From: Phycomyces blakesleeanus NRRL 1555(-)
Lineage: Eukaryota; Mucoromycota; Mucoromycetes; Mucorales; Phycomycetaceae
Length of the DNA: 64,000 nt
Reading direction: 5' to 3'
Assembly: GCF_001638985.1 (NCBI RefSeq)
Contig: NW_017265149.1
Location: forward strand, 499,241-563,240
Every line of letters begins with the position of its first letter. Position 1 is the stretch's first letter. This document shows, one piece after another, positions 10,176-23,000 of this stretch. The position numbers were made by a program, and so were the translations under genes. The notes beneath the pieces are model-generated. The model worked only from the letters and a program-made list of their open reading frames with translations, did not search any database and was not told where the DNA came from.

Positions 10176-10742
10176 AATCATATAACTGTTCATTTATTTT
10201 TTATTTATTTATGTAATCATTTTAATATAAAGGTTTCTGTAAAGCCATTTTGCTATACAAGAATACTCAGAAATTCAGCATAAAGTGATAGTTATATTGC
10301 ACTAGAAAATTACAGATTTTAGCTGAGAAGCATATGTATTTCGATTTATGAAAGAAATAAGCTACTGGGAATAAGTAAAGATAAAAATAAGAGTAGAATG
10401 ATTCAATTAAACAGCAAACAGAAAATGTAGATTCTTTTCAATATGCAATTAATAAATTGGGCAATATATACTTCTGTAGATATATAATTGTATATTATAT
10501 AAAAAAATAAGAATTTTACTTTGTTGTTGTTTCTTTGGGATGAAAGCTGAATAAGTGGTTTGTGTAAGTCTTGTACAATATACCAATTTGGGTTGGGCTT
10601 ATACAAACCTGACTATTGTGAGAGCTTGTAAAAAGGCTTAGGAAAACACGTTTTCTATACCAAAAGCAAATAGCTTGAGCAATTATTCAGAAACAGTTAT
10701 ATTTCTCAGCCATATGTATTCACCAAGCCATTTCAAAAAAAG

Positions 10743-10752
10743 TATATATAAT
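10743..10752 (+). promoter_or_regulatory. TATA-like element upstream of secreted peptide gene, copy B
   Basis: TATATATAAT, 74 nt before the ATG at 10826; same spacing as in copy A. Confidence 0.45.
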
Positions 10753-10825
10753 GTAAGAAAAAGATCCAAAATATCATTCAATTCATATTAATCAAAAACA
10801 TCAATTCATTCTTAAACTTTACATC

Positions 10826-11005
10826 ATGCGCTCTCCTATGGTTCAAATCTTCTCTACTCTCTGTTTTCTTGGACTCTTGGTAAACTTGACACAGGCAGCT
10901 CCGTATGCCCCTGGTGATTGGCGTTTGAAGTTTCACATGGATCGTCCAGTAGAAAAACCAACCGCAAAATGCATGTGGTATACCGCTAAAAATTTGTGTG
11001 CCTAA
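10826..11005 (+). CDS. Small secreted cysteine-containing peptide, copy B
   Basis: The 180-bp coding sequence is identical to 1004-1183, and the leader and TATA-like element are also conserved. It encodes 59 residues: a signal peptide (cleavage likely after residue 24, between Q-A and A-P-Y) and a basic mature part of about 35 residues with Cys49 and Cys58. Two identical genes 9.8 kb apart mean that short-read mapping cannot tell them apart. Identity by itself does not prove selection, because the surrounding non-coding DNA is also about 99% identical. Function unknown. Confidence 0.6.
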   Translation: MRSPMVQIFSTLCFLGLLVNLTQAAPYAPGDWRLKFHMDRPVEKPTAKCMWYTAKNLCA

Positions 11006-12188
11006 GACCATCTTGCCTTGTTTTATATAAATTTACTCATTTTGAATAGTATATAAATATATATTAATCAATGTAATATCGAAAATAAATAAAGTTAATA
11101 CTTCTTTTTGTGACTTTGTAATATACATACTGAAACATAGAACAGAATAGATTCTTTGAACTTTAATAAAATAATAAGGATTTCTACTTTTTATATTTTA
11201 TTCTCATACATGTATACAATATGAAATCTGTGTTGTATTTATTATAAGTGGTTTCATTGAGCTTAATATCTCTGTTTTGGCTACTAAAGACAAAATATAA
11301 AGTATTGAGCTACCTCAATTCGTAGGCATGCCTATATAACTAACATTTTTTTTGTTAAACGTAAGACATATCGAATTTCTTTATAGGCTACAGAAGGTAG
11401 ATATCTAAAAAATAGGGTTTAAGTTTTAATGCAGCAATACTTTACCCTATTCAAAGAATTAAAAGTAGTGTTTGATAAAATAATGCTAATTTTATATCTT
11501 ATTCAATATATATATCCTTGGGAAATACTCGGTGGATTGAATGAATACAATCTCTATAATGCTTACATTAATAAGTATACAAATACTAGTTATATTTTTA
11601 TTTTAAAGGGTTTATTATAGCATTATATAACAAATACAACAATTATAATAGGTAACGACAGTGAATTTTTCTCTTTACCATTTTCTATTGATAATATTCT
11701 TTGGCTGATTTGCGAAGATTATCTTGTATGAGCGTAAAGCTTAGCACTTGAAAATTATTTTGAAAAGTAGTACTTACCAATAGACACTATATATCTTTAG
11801 CCATAAGTTTGCAGTTCTAATATATCATTCACATCTCATAGTATATGTTGAAGTAGATAACCAATTATTTCAGACAATTTAATTTTATTACTTTTACATA
11901 GACAAGCCTGATAAAGCTCAAAATAAATTATTATATGTAGAAATGGTTAATTTGATTGATACTTTCAATTTGAAAAAAAGAAAACAGCTTTAGATCAATG
12001 AGAGAATAGACATCTCTTATGTGTGTGCGTGTGTATTTAAAACAATATATGAATGCTGGTTATAAGTAAAGATCCAAGAAATTAGTTAAAATATAGCAAA
12101 GATGTATTTAATAAATACAGAGTACAAAATTAATTTCTATTATTATAAAATCAATATATAAAATAGATTTCTATTGACGTTAACTATG
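11006..12188. other. Non-coding AT-rich stretch of copy B
   Basis: Nothing beyond single-base differences from 1184-2368. No supported gene. Confidence 0.5.
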
Positions 12189-14943
12189 TAATTTAATTGG
12201 AAGTAAAGTAGTTTAGCTTGGATATCAAAGAACTTGATAATTTATTCACAAAAATAAAATCAATAATTTGAAAATTTGATCTACTCTAAATATAAATATA
12301 TTAGCTGGGATGGTCCAAATCCCAGTGTATGCTGTCGCAGGTCAGCACCATATTTTACTAGCTATTACATTTCTTCTTCGTGCCTTGTCCAGATCCAGAG
12401 GAGAGGGGGTCCAACGCCAGTCCATTCCATTGATTCTTTTTTGATTTTTGATTTTCTTGTTTTTTGATTTGATTTTTTAATTTTTTTTTTGATTTTTTTT
12501 GTTTTTTTGTTTTGCTTTTTTTTATATTTTTTATGATTTGCTTTTCTTCATTTGATTTGATGAAATATTCTATTCTATTCAATTGTATAGTATAATCTGT
12601 TTTGATATTTTTTTAATAGACATGATGTGTCTTGATGTGTCTTGTCTTCAATTGATTTGGGTTGATTTGTATTGACTTGATATGATTTGTATAATGTTCA
12701 TGGTCATAGATACTGAGAGTGACTTTGTTAAAGGCCGTCTTTAGATTTGATTTGAGAGAGAATTTGAGAAAAGTAATCTTCAGATTTGGTGAAGAGAGAC
12801 TTTGGAAAAAAACCACTTTCTGATATGAACCCAGAGAGGCTTTATTAGAAAACGCCTTGTTTTTTTAGCCGAGATAGATTTTGTAAAATGACATCTTCCG
12901 CTTTGATTAGAAAGATCTTGTAAAAGGACACCTGAAGATATGTGACAGGAGAGCCTTTGTAAAGAGTGCCATATAATTTGAGTGGAGAGTTACTTGGTAA
13001 AAGAACACCTTCCGATTTAAGCTGAGAAAGGTTTTGTGAAAGAGAACCTTCCGATTTGAGTTGAGAATTGGTAAAGACATCAACAGATTTGAGCCAAAAG
13101 AGACTTTGCTAAAGGACACATTCACGTTTGAATGAAGAGAGAGAAAGGGACTTTGTGAAAGAGAACCTTCCGATTTGAGTTGAGAGAGAGAGAGTTTGTA
13201 AAAAAACGCCTTTAGATTTGAGCGGAGGGATGCTTGGTAAAGGGACACCTTCCGATTTGGATTGAGAGAATTTGTTAACGACCAACTTCTGATTTGAGCT
13301 AAGAGAGAGTTTGTGAACGGACACCTTCAGTCTTGAATGAAGAGAGACTTTGGAAAAAGCGTCTTCAGATTTTAGTAGAGAGAGTTTGTGAACAGACATC
13401 TTTAGTCTTAAGTTAAGAGAGACTTTGGAAAGAGCGCCTTTTGACTTGAGTGGAGAGATATTTTGGAAAGAACATATTCCGATTCAAGTCGAGAGAGACT
13501 TTTTAAAAGGACACCTTCAGTCTTGAGCCAAGAGAAACTTTGTAAAGGACACATTGTGATTTGAGACAACAAAGATTTTGGAAAGCAGTACCCTCCAGTT
13601 TGAGTGGATACAGAGACGCTTCGTTAACGAATGCATTGTTTTTGTTTTTGTTTTTGACATTGTTTTTGCCTTGTGTTTTTGATATTATTTTTCTTCTTCT
13701 TTTTTTCTTCTTTTTTTTTACAAAATATTGGAATGGATATTGGACTGGACAATGGACCCCCCCTTCATGGACTTGAACAAGGCACTGGACCCTATACTAT
13801 ACAACTGCGAAATATATATATTATTAGTTCTAAGATATTTGATACTCTAATTAACAGCGTAATATTTTTGTGACGCCCAACTGAAATGGGTTCAGTTTTG
13901 TTTTGTGTTGTTTTTCAGAGAAAACACCAAGAGCAGGATTCCTTTGAATAGCTATATTGTTGCTATTGTGTTTCCGTAGTTCCTTCCGAAATATTTTCTT
14001 GCTTGCTGATGGAGGCCCGTAATAGATATACTGGTGCCACAGAATTGTCTGCAAAATCCATTCGGGGATCGCCAAAACCTTTTTTTTTATGTATGAAACT
14101 ACGGCCTTTGACCAACGTATAAAATTCATATTTGAAGAAATTGTTGACCCAGTGGAGATTCTTGAAGTGCTTTTGGCCGACCCATGAAATGGTAAGCTCC
14201 TGGGTTGTATAATTTTATGGTGCATTTTTGATAGCTTGATACAATTGACTTGATCACTTGAATACTTGAGGCGGGATATAGTGCTACACACAATTTTCTT
14301 GCGGGAAAGATTTACTACTGGATTGAATTTCCATGATTTTTTGTAGGAACGGGGGTATATAATTTTCTTAATGTGAGTCAGAGACCAGCCACCAAGTAGC
14401 TTGAACACCGTGCAAAATGCTTGATTTTCTTGGTTGATTGTATTGGTGAGCATCAGTAGACTTTGCATATTTTTGTTGCTGTCCTCTCATTCCACCTTTA
14501 ATAATTTTTTTTTATTCTTTTTTTTTCTTTTTCGTTCTTTTTTTTTTGTTCTTTTTTTTTTGTTCTTTTTTTTTCTAATTTTTTCCTTTACATATATATA
14601 TATATATATATATAAACATCCACTTTTTCTTTTTGCGTTTTAGAACCAGTCTGATATTGGCTTCCTGCTTGACTGATTCTGTCCTCATCAAACTTTGACT
14701 TGATAGTTTGCTAAAATTAGACTCATGATATGACCTTTGATTGAATCTTGCTTTTCATTGGCAATCACTTGCGCACGTATTTGGACCATATATGTGGGTT
14801 GTTTGTCCCTGCTATACAGACATTGCCGGTATTGCTTGCTTTAGCCTACTCTTCTTGACAGCTCTGAATACGACCCGGTTGACCCAATTAATCAAATCTT
14901 GGTTCTATATATCGGCCAAATTTGAGGACAACTCATAATATGC
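12189..14943. repeat. Core repeat block, copy B
   Basis: Contains inverted arms (about 12381-12429 and 13730-13783), the 39-bp minisatellite, T-rich tracts and the decayed coding region. From 12613 to 13561 its spacing to copy C is a constant 48130 bp, meaning no length difference through the whole minisatellite, whereas copy A differs by about 140 bp there. Confidence 0.75.
12710..13620. repeat. Degenerate 39-bp minisatellite, copy B
   Basis: Same unit family as copy A. It has an additional stretch (about 13063-13180, with GAATTGGTAAAGACATC) that A lacks, and a different arrangement near 13375-13430. The arrangement is shared with copy C. Confidence 0.7.
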
Positions 14944-15265
14944 TGGTTTGTGTTCAACCCATGGCTGTATTAAATACTCATAGCTGTCGATGAAATTCTC
15001 GATATCCTATCCACTTGGTAGTAGATACTCTACTTGCATAGTATCTACTATATATTATAACCTTAATAGTATTGAAAAAAGCCAAGCGCTTGTTTCCTGA
15101 AGCACATCTTGAGTAGTAGTCATATCAAATAAACGTGGTTTCTTAGGTTTGTAATTGGCATGTGCTGTACATTTGAGATGCTTTTCTGCATCATGCGCTT
15201 GACTCATTGATTGTATCTCTTGTTGATAATCGGCTTGAAAGTATCATAGCAGATATTATAGACCC
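13851..15265 (-). pseudogene. Decayed coding region of unknown family, copy B
   Basis: Counterpart of 3912-5335. The 205-codon frame (14468-13851) is open, but the more protein-like 93-residue frame found in A and C is interrupted here by a TAA near 14215. The stretch with LKCTAHANYKPKKPRLF is present at about 15240-15070. I treat it as a relic. Confidence 0.4.
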
Positions 15266-16966
15266 GCCAGCTGTATATTTTTAAGGACTGCCTATTGTTT
15301 ACTGTGGAATCCATTTGAAAGTCAATAATATTACCCCTAGACTTGAGTTAATACATCTATCGACTCTGCAGAATCCACTAGACGGAACCAGAGACACGCA
15401 AAAACTTGAATAATGTTTTTCTAGAACGCCAAGGGCCACCAAGGTTGACCAAATACGATTTATAGCTGCCACAAAACCAAACGTCCACGTTTTATAACTT
15501 AAAATTTTGGTATCCATTTTCAAGATCAAAAACCAGGTTCATGGTAGCCCAAACGAATTACATAGCACAATCCATAAACAGAGATATTGAAGCAATACGA
15601 CACTCATGCGCTTGAGAACAAAAGCAGGAAACCCAGACAGGGAAATCTATTGACCCAATAGTCAAACGCCTGCGGACAGCAATCAAAAACAAAGAGAGAC
15701 AAAAGCAGATACATGCGACAGTCAAATTCCTGAGAGCAACAACCAGACCAACAGACAAATAAACTCCAAGTACTCAGGAGTCAAGTGCTTGCGAACAACA
15801 ATCAGAAACACAGGAAAATAAAACTAAGTTTCACAAAAATCAAACGCCTGCAAGCAGCACCAGAAACATATGCAAACAAAGTTTGGATACGAGATAGTCA
15901 AACGCCTGTGAATAGCAGCAAGTGACAAAGGAAGGCAAACCCCCGATACATGCAACAGTCAAATGCTTGAAAACAACAGCTAGACCAAAAGACAGATAAA
16001 GTCCAGGTATATGGTAGTCGAACACATGCGAGCAAAAATTAGAAACGCAGAAAAAAACCAAGTTTCACAGCAGTCAAAGGCCTGCAAGCAACATCAGAGA
16101 CGTATGCAAACGCCTACGAATAGCAACCAGAAACAAAGGGAGACAAAACCCAGATACACGCAACAGTCAAATGCCTGTAGGTAGCGACCAGACCAATAGA
16201 CGAATAAAGTCCAGTTACGCAACAATCGCATGCTTGCAAACAACAATTCAGAGAAACAGGCAAAAAAAGCAAGTCTCACAGCAGCCAAAGACCTGCAAGC
16301 AGCACCAGAAATACATGCAAACAAAGTCCAGATACGTGGCAGTCAAATGCTGGAAATAAACAATCAGAAACACAGACGGCCAAAGTCCAGATACATGGAT
16401 GACGATTGCCTGAAAATAACATCCAGAAACACAGACAGCCAAAGTCTAGACAACGAAACAAAAGGGACCAAGAACGTCCAAACAAAATAGGGAAAACCAA
16501 GAACCCAAGAACTCGATTATAGCCTTGGGGGGTGGAACTCAAAAAGATTTCTACCAACCCGAAACTATTTTTTTTAAAAATAAATAAATAATTAAATAAA
16601 TAAATTAGAGTTAATAAATTTTCAATATGTATAAATAATAAATATAGTAGTAAAAATATAAGTCAAAATTTTACCTTTTTGAGAACCAGAGGGTCGCTAC
16701 CACCACTTTCGAATATATGCAGACGGTGATTAACAGCAAGTGCAACGAGCCACAACTCAGCCTACACCTGCTCTGCATACATCGGTGTAGACAACTCCAC
16801 GTCTACCTTCCCTCTACTATCCAAAGACTTTGGACTCGGAACCAAACAAGCAAGCGGACCATGGCGTCAAACTTGAAAAAGAATGATTAGCCAGACCTTT
16901 GAATATGCGAGCAATTGGAACCGAACGTAAAGGGGAATCTGACTACCGCCTGCTGACCCTGGCATC
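15266..16966. repeat. 60-bp minisatellite and flanks, copy B (long allele)
   Basis: About 13 degenerate units between roughly 15655 and 16440, each beginning with variants of AGTCAAACGCCTGCAAGCAGC (for example near 15660, 15719, 15838, 15896, 15956, 16071, 16165, 16283, 16341). Copy A has only four to five. The 486-bp excess equals about eight units. The frames inside (for example 15840-16061, 16094-16324, 16276-16557 on the minus strand) are repetitive and not credible genes. Confidence 0.75.
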
Positions 16967-18892
16967 TCATGCTTCATCGTCAAAGTCACTCTCTTCTAAC
17001 TCAGCAAGGAGATCTGCCAACACTGAGTCTTGCAGGGTGACGCCCTCGTCGTCATCTTCGTGTCCCTTATCCGAGTCCTCTTCGTCATCATCATCATCTT
17101 CTTCACCTTCTAGGACTTCTTCTGGACTCTCGGGAGCGGTAGTCAGCCACGCCACAACACCAGGAATTGTGGTAGGCTCTGGTGTCTTATTCTCTGGCAA
17201 CGACACGCCAGATTGGCCGGGAAGGCCAGCACCAGAATCAGATCCGGGGAGAAGAGGGGAAGATGGTAGTCTTGGACCCTCCTCTGGATTCCCCACGAGA
17301 TCTTCTGCAACTTGCTGTGGGACACAAGTCGCGCCTTTGTTGGTAATGTTTACCTGTTCAAGTGGGAATGGGCAAGCCACACCAGAAGCAGGAAACATGG
17401 TTGCAGCACCAGAAACCGGAAACATGGTAGCCGCACCAGAGACAGAAAGTCTGGTGGCAGCACCAGAAGCGGGAAACATGGTGGTAGCACCAGAAACAGA
17501 GAACATGGTAGCCGCCATGATGGGAGAGGCTTTTGAGACTAAGCTCTCATCCCAGTACATGAGGCAATCGTCTTGGTAGTGATCAAGGTTGCCCTTGATC
17601 CCTGGAACTACCTCGACGGCGAGGTCCATCAGACTGTCGCCATACAAGTCTTCTGGAACCATCGCTAGTTCGTTGTTCACGTTGTACCAGCAGGCTGTGG
17701 AGACGCCTGCAACAACGACACCGGCATACTCGACATCAAGCATTTCGGAAGACTCTGGCTCAGAGATTATACTCATTGCACAGTCGAGATCTTCCTCATC
17801 TGCATCCGTCAGCATCTGCTCCAAAGGAGTGTCAACAGTGGACAGGAAGTCCATGCGTTCTTGTTGCCCGAAGGCAAAAAGACCTCCGACCAACGCAGGA
17901 CACTGAGGAACCTCCTCCGACCAGACAGTGTTTTCTCCGTACCAGCAGTCCTCCATAGCCGAAGCCATCTCTACTCCAGCCGCACCCACTTGTTGGGCAG
18001 TGTACACGGAGAGATTCTGGCCAGCCCGAAGGTCTTCACTAGTATCCTCGATTGACATAGAGCCAAAGAGAGATACCAGATTGGAAATTTCTATGAGGAT
18101 CATCTCCTGGCCAGAGGAAGGAAGCTCACCAACCAAAGAAAAGCTTGGTTTCTGTTCAGTAAATGGTCCTTGCTCAGGGGAACAAGGCAAAGCAAGGGAA
18201 CACGCAGTTACAGAAACACTGGTATGGACTTTATCATAGCAAATGCTATGTGGTTCGTCCTGGATACCGTCTTTCAACGGCTCTGGAGTAGATCCAATGA
18301 GCTTAGAAGGGCTCGCCTTTGGAACTAGCACCTCAAACATCTGCTCCTCCAGTTCCTCCCCATAATATGGGAGTCTGGTTCGGACCAAGCGTTTGAGTCC
18401 CTGGTTCTCATGACGCACTGGAATGTACGCCACTTGTTCCATGTGGGAACGCTTGTCATCTTCACAAACTGTTGAGTTCATCCGATGGCAGATGCTGTTC
18501 TGTTGATTCATGGAAGTAGAACTAGAAAGACCTTCGACATCACCGGCACCATTAATCTCCGAAGAGACGCCAAGACAAGATATAGGCCCCAAGGCATCTC
18601 CAAGGGAGCCACTACGGCAGGAACCAGAAGAAAATATCTCCGACGAAGTACGGAAAGACTGCAAGCAACCTTCATCGTCTGACATATGGTCAATGTTAGT
18701 ATCTATGTTGATATTACAGTACTCAATAGCTGTCTTACCTTTGTGGATTACTTTCATTCCGTATGAGAATAAGTCCATGTTAAAAACAGAGGGGACTGAG
18801 AGAGAGGATATAGCTGCGAAAAGCAGTGCGCAAAAGTAGGCTGAGGCAAGACATAAAGTCTGCAAGGCAAGTTGGATGGGATAGGAAATCAT
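16967..18892 (-). CDS. Acidic 621-aa protein with N-terminal hydrophobic segment, copy B
   Basis: Full-length partner of the gene at 6551-8476, with the same start, the same 60-nt TACTAAC intron (18738-18679) and the same stop. Favoured exons are 18892-18739 and 18678-16967. The C-terminal half (9-residue SGAATMFPV repeats, Asp/Glu run, LADLLAELEESDFDDEA end) differs from copy A at only about four residues. Residues about 55-310 of the spliced protein differ at several dozen positions, including EPIGSTPEP against KLIGSTPEP and SASVSATGCFLAS against HTSVSVTACSLAL. No frameshift or stop separates the two, so both copies may be functional. Function unknown. Confidence 0.7.
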   Translation of the reverse strand: MISYPIQLALQTLCLASAYFCALLFAAISSLSVPSVFNMDLFSYGMKVIHKGKTAIEYCNINIDTNIDHMSDDEGCLQSFRTSSEIFSSGSCRSGSLGDALGPISCLGVSSEINGAGDVEGLSSSTSMNQQNSICHRMNSTVCEDDKRSHMEQVAYIPVRHENQGLKRLVRTRLPYYGEELEEQMFEVLVPKASPSKLIGSTPEPLKDGIQDEPHSICYDKVHTSVSVTACSLALPCSPEQGPFTEQKPSFSLVGELPSSGQEMILIEISNLVSLFGSMSIEDTSEDLRAGQNLSVYTAQQVGAAGVEMASAMEDCWYGENTVWSEEVPQCPALVGGLFAFGQQERMDFLSTVDTPLEQMLTDADEEDLDCAMSIISEPESSEMLDVEYAGVVVAGVSTACWYNVNNELAMVPEDLYGDSLMDLAVEVVPGIKGNLDHYQDDCLMYWDESLVSKASPIMAATMFSVSGATTMFPASGAATRLSVSGAATMFPVSGAATMFPASGVACPFPLEQVNITNKGATCVPQQVAEDLVGNPEEGPRLPSSPLLPGSDSGAGLPGQSGVSLPENKTPEPTTIPGVVAWLTTAPESPEEVLEGEEDDDDDEEDSDKGHEDDDEGVTLQDSVLADLLAELEESDFDDEA

Positions 18893-18952
18893 GAGAAATT
18901 GCGGGAAGAGAGGTATACGGAAAAAAATGAAAAAATTGAAAGGTTGATGCTT

Positions 18953-18974
18953 CTTTTATAGACAATTTGTCTAT
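18953..18974 (-). promoter_or_regulatory. TATA box overlapping a 17-bp palindrome, copy B
   Basis: Identical to 8537-8558: TATAAAAG (18960-18953 on the minus strand) overlapping ATAGACAATTTGTCTAT at 18958-18974, 61 nt before the ATG. Confidence 0.5.
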
Positions 18975-20070
18975 CTCATTCCTTGTTGATGGTACTGCTG
19001 TTTCTTTGTGACAGCTACTACATTACTCATTCAATCATAGAGCAAAGAATGTAGCTAGGAGTTTTTCTTTGTATTTCTTTCAATTTTCACTTCTTTCCGT
19101 AATGATATGTATGTAGTAAAGAGTAGTAATTTAATTTTAACAGCTAACATTAATTTAAGACCAAAAAAAAATTGAATTAAATATCGTCTAAAAATGTGCG
19201 GATGCATTAAAGCAGTGGAATTTTTCTTTTAAAAAGTACTAGAAAATGAAAGAGAATGTTGAAGCAAATAAGTAAAAAAAAAAAATATAGCCAAATAGTT
19301 AACCAATATCTAGAAATAGAGGTTTTTTTCTTTTATTACTTAAAGCTGATCTGTGCTCTGTTTATATAATGTAATCAAATATATGAACTCAAGGAAAACA
19401 AGCAGAAAACCAGTGATTTATATAGACAGCCAATTTGCAAAATGTTGTAGTGAAAGAAAAATACTTTGTGCCTATCACTTAAAGTTAGTGATAGTATGAT
19501 TAGATCGACCAATTTTTTAAGAGAGTAAATCTTTCATTTTTGAAGAGAACATGTATTTCTTAGGGAAAATGTCATTGGAATATATTATAAGTGATATTCA
19601 AACTAAAGAAAAGAAAAATGGTCTACATAATTTGTATGACCATCAGTAAGAAAATGCTGGGGGTATTGGAAGACCTTGCCGATGGAATGATACACGTTTG
19701 TATCAACTAGTGTACTCTGATCGGCCTGAGTAATGATAAATGTAAGATGAGCTATGTTAATAAAGATCTTCATTAGTTAAATATTGACATGCTATCAGTA
19801 ATAAATAAAGAGAAAAAGTACTTGATTTCACTAATATTATTCCTGGGCTTTTGCCTCAAACTCCACGCAAAATTTGCTGGTTTAATATTATACACAAGCA
19901 GCTTCGTTATTGTTTTCTTACTGTCTTTTATACAATATCAGCTCGATCTTATAATATGAAAATCATATTGTTTGATGATTCTACAATTATTTGATTATTT
20001 TAAATGTCTTGAAATGTATTAACTGCTATCTTTAATGTCTATGCTAAACACATATTATCTGAGACACTAT

Positions 20071-23000
20071 ATACTGACTCTTAATTCACTTATATGTATA
20101 ATTTAAATACTATTTTGAAAAAGAGATGAGTAAAATATTATTAATTATGTAGTAGAAAGCAATAGTAATGCAGCAAGTTTCTCTGATCTATACAATGTAA
20201 GATTAGTATTGCTGTAAAGAAAAAGATAATACAATTTTCTTCTATTGCAATAAGTCAGTAAAGTACTATTTCTGACATAATCTCCTATTCTTAATTATAT
20301 TTATGTAAATACACAATAAACAATAGTATATCTTGTTCAAGACAAATTTAAACGACATTACCATCATAATTAAAGTCAAGTCATATTAATTTCGTGATTT
20401 TTTTAAAGACTTCTTATTTTACTATATTTATACGAGAAACATATAAAATATTAATAAAGAGAGGGGGAACTCAGTAGCAGCTCTCAGCATTAAACGCTTA
20501 TTAGCTGTAGATTTAAGCAAAGAAGAATAAAATACAAGGTTTAACAGTTAGTAAAAACACGCTATTGACAAAATTATATAGAAAGATAAAGAGAGAGAGA
20601 TAATAGATCCAAAATGAAAGACGCAAGCTCTGACATGATAGCAAGAAATATATATATATATATATATGTAGCTAATATATTTTTATCTTTTATCTTGAAT
20701 GGTCAACAAACTTTGTCTTTATTTTTAAGATTGATTCATAAAGTAGCTTCTGTGCGTTGGTTAAAGAAAAAACGATATTCAAAGGAATACATACAAAACT
20801 TGCATTAACAAATTATTGTATCTTTCAAAGCTAATGCAAAAACGGTTTTATTTTATAGACAAAATAATATTTATAATAATCATAATCATAATCATAATCA
20901 TAATAACATCAGAAAAGAACTTTGTATATATTCTTTTTCTATCATATGAGTAACTTACATCATGTCAAAATACCTCTAATTATTGTTTGCCCTCCTAGTA
21001 AGATACAAGCGAAATACATTGTGGATCCCTAGTTTAAAGTCTATAGGAAGATAAATAGGTCTAGTAGGGTATATAAGCAATTATCTGACACCAATAAAGT
21101 CTCTGATAAACTAAATGCAATCTATGGCTACGTATTGACTTGAAGAGGAAATTTATTATTATTATCATTAATAGAAGGGTGAGCTCATATTTGTGACAAT
21201 CAACTATGCGCCAATTGTTGTACCATAGGCCAAGTCTTGTAGGCTAATTGGCCAACCTTTAATTAGGATAACATTTGACAGCAAATAGTAAACAAAGAAA
21301 GGTAATATTAGAAATAATTTTGATATAGTATAAGAGCATAAGTTTGACTACTAAATCAAACTCGTAAGCATCGTATTTATATATATATATATATGTACAT
21401 ATCCTATTTTGATTCTTCTTCTTTTAAAAGACAAAATAATATAATATAAAAATATTGTTTCATCTTGTAATTCATAACTTGAAGATATTCTGTCAATTCG
21501 TTGTCAGGTGTTTATATATATATATAAGTATTTATGTCAGCAATAAAGTCACCTTTGTTGACAAACTTTAAACAACGTCTTTAACATTGGTCATCAACAT
21601 TGTGAGAATTATGATGACCAATACTGTGCGCTACAGGTCCAACGGTGAATGTTACTGAAATATTGGAATGAGCAGCAACGTCTGGATTCCCAAAAGGGGG
21701 AAGTTAGCGGCAGTCATGGTATACAAAATAGCATGACACACAATCCTTGAATGCCAAATGGGGTCTGTGAGGATGAAATGCTGATTTCATTACCAAATGA
21801 TAATAGTTATAGTAGCAGTTGGTAGATATTGGAAGATCCCAATGGGAATTATTTTTAGTGATGAGTTAGGCTTAGACAGTGGGAAAAAAAAAGGAAAAGG
21901 GTCTCGGTATAAAATGCTGTATTGTACTGAGAGTGTCCGTAAATAAATAAGATCGGCAGGATCGTGTGTCTCACCTGGCTTTAGCCACGCTTTACTTTAC
22001 ATTGGCTTGCTAAATTTGTGAAAGAGGGTATATTTTCTTGTATTTTGTTTTCTTTTGATTTGATAAATTGATATACTGATGTTTTGATATTTGGGAAAGT
22101 AGAAATGCTCTCAATTGAACTCATGTATAATATAATATTACATGTAACCTAACTCTGTATTGCTGTCGTGATAAAAGTAATATCTGCCCAGAAAGGAGAA
22201 TGATATATATATATATAGAGAGAGAGAGAGCTTTGCCGTTTAAGGATCTCTTGCCCTAGATTGAATAGTTCAGAATACAGATAATTTCTAATTAATATAT
22301 TAATAACATATTAATATCCTACTACTGTTTGTAACCCTTATAGTTTTATTATAATTTTGTCAAACAATATATATATATATATCTTACAAACTACTTTTCT
22401 TTTTGGTATTCTTAATATTAAGAATATTACATACATATAAATATAATCAAGCTAATGTACCAAGTATAAAGATCGTCTTGTCTATTATATTCGCTTGTTT
22501 ATATTTCTCCTTGTTATCTACATTGCTAAATGTATAACCATTTTCATGTACACACACCCATGTACACACACAGGTATGTACATTCTTACATATATATATA
22601 TGTGTATGTTTGGGCAGGACTATGTAATGCTAAATTAGATTATTATTATTAGTAATAATGTGTATGTGTGTTTATAGTGATCTTAAAAATAATCTGCTTC
22701 TATATTAGCTATGATTCAAGGATGTATAAACAAGGTATAAAGACATGCAATGTCATCAAAATATAGAAATAGATGTATAGATGTATAGATGTATATTAGC
22801 ACCTGGAAGGTAAATAGGCAGTTAATTATAATTATAATAATTAAATAAAATTTAAGTATAAGAATAATATTTATATATATATATGTTGCTTAATGGGAAT
22901 CCTTAGTCTGTTAAAATACATGTGGCCCCTGCACCTTCTATGCTATAATCAATTATTAAACAGAGATACGGCTAGAGAGACACTCCGATGCCAAGCATTT

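Larger units (their letters stand above)
10176..20070. repeat. Large direct repeat, copy B
   Basis: Second unit of the giant duplication, about 9.9 kb, in the same orientation as copy A. It is longer than A mainly because the 60-bp minisatellite has about eight extra units (about 486 bp) and the 39-bp minisatellite region is about 140 bp longer. Homology to A fades at the right end, around 19970-20070. Confidence 0.9.

Noticed and set aside
20876..20905. Short direct repeats considered as a CRISPR array (also other microsatellites)
   Set aside because: Plain simple repeats without spacers in a eukaryotic genome.
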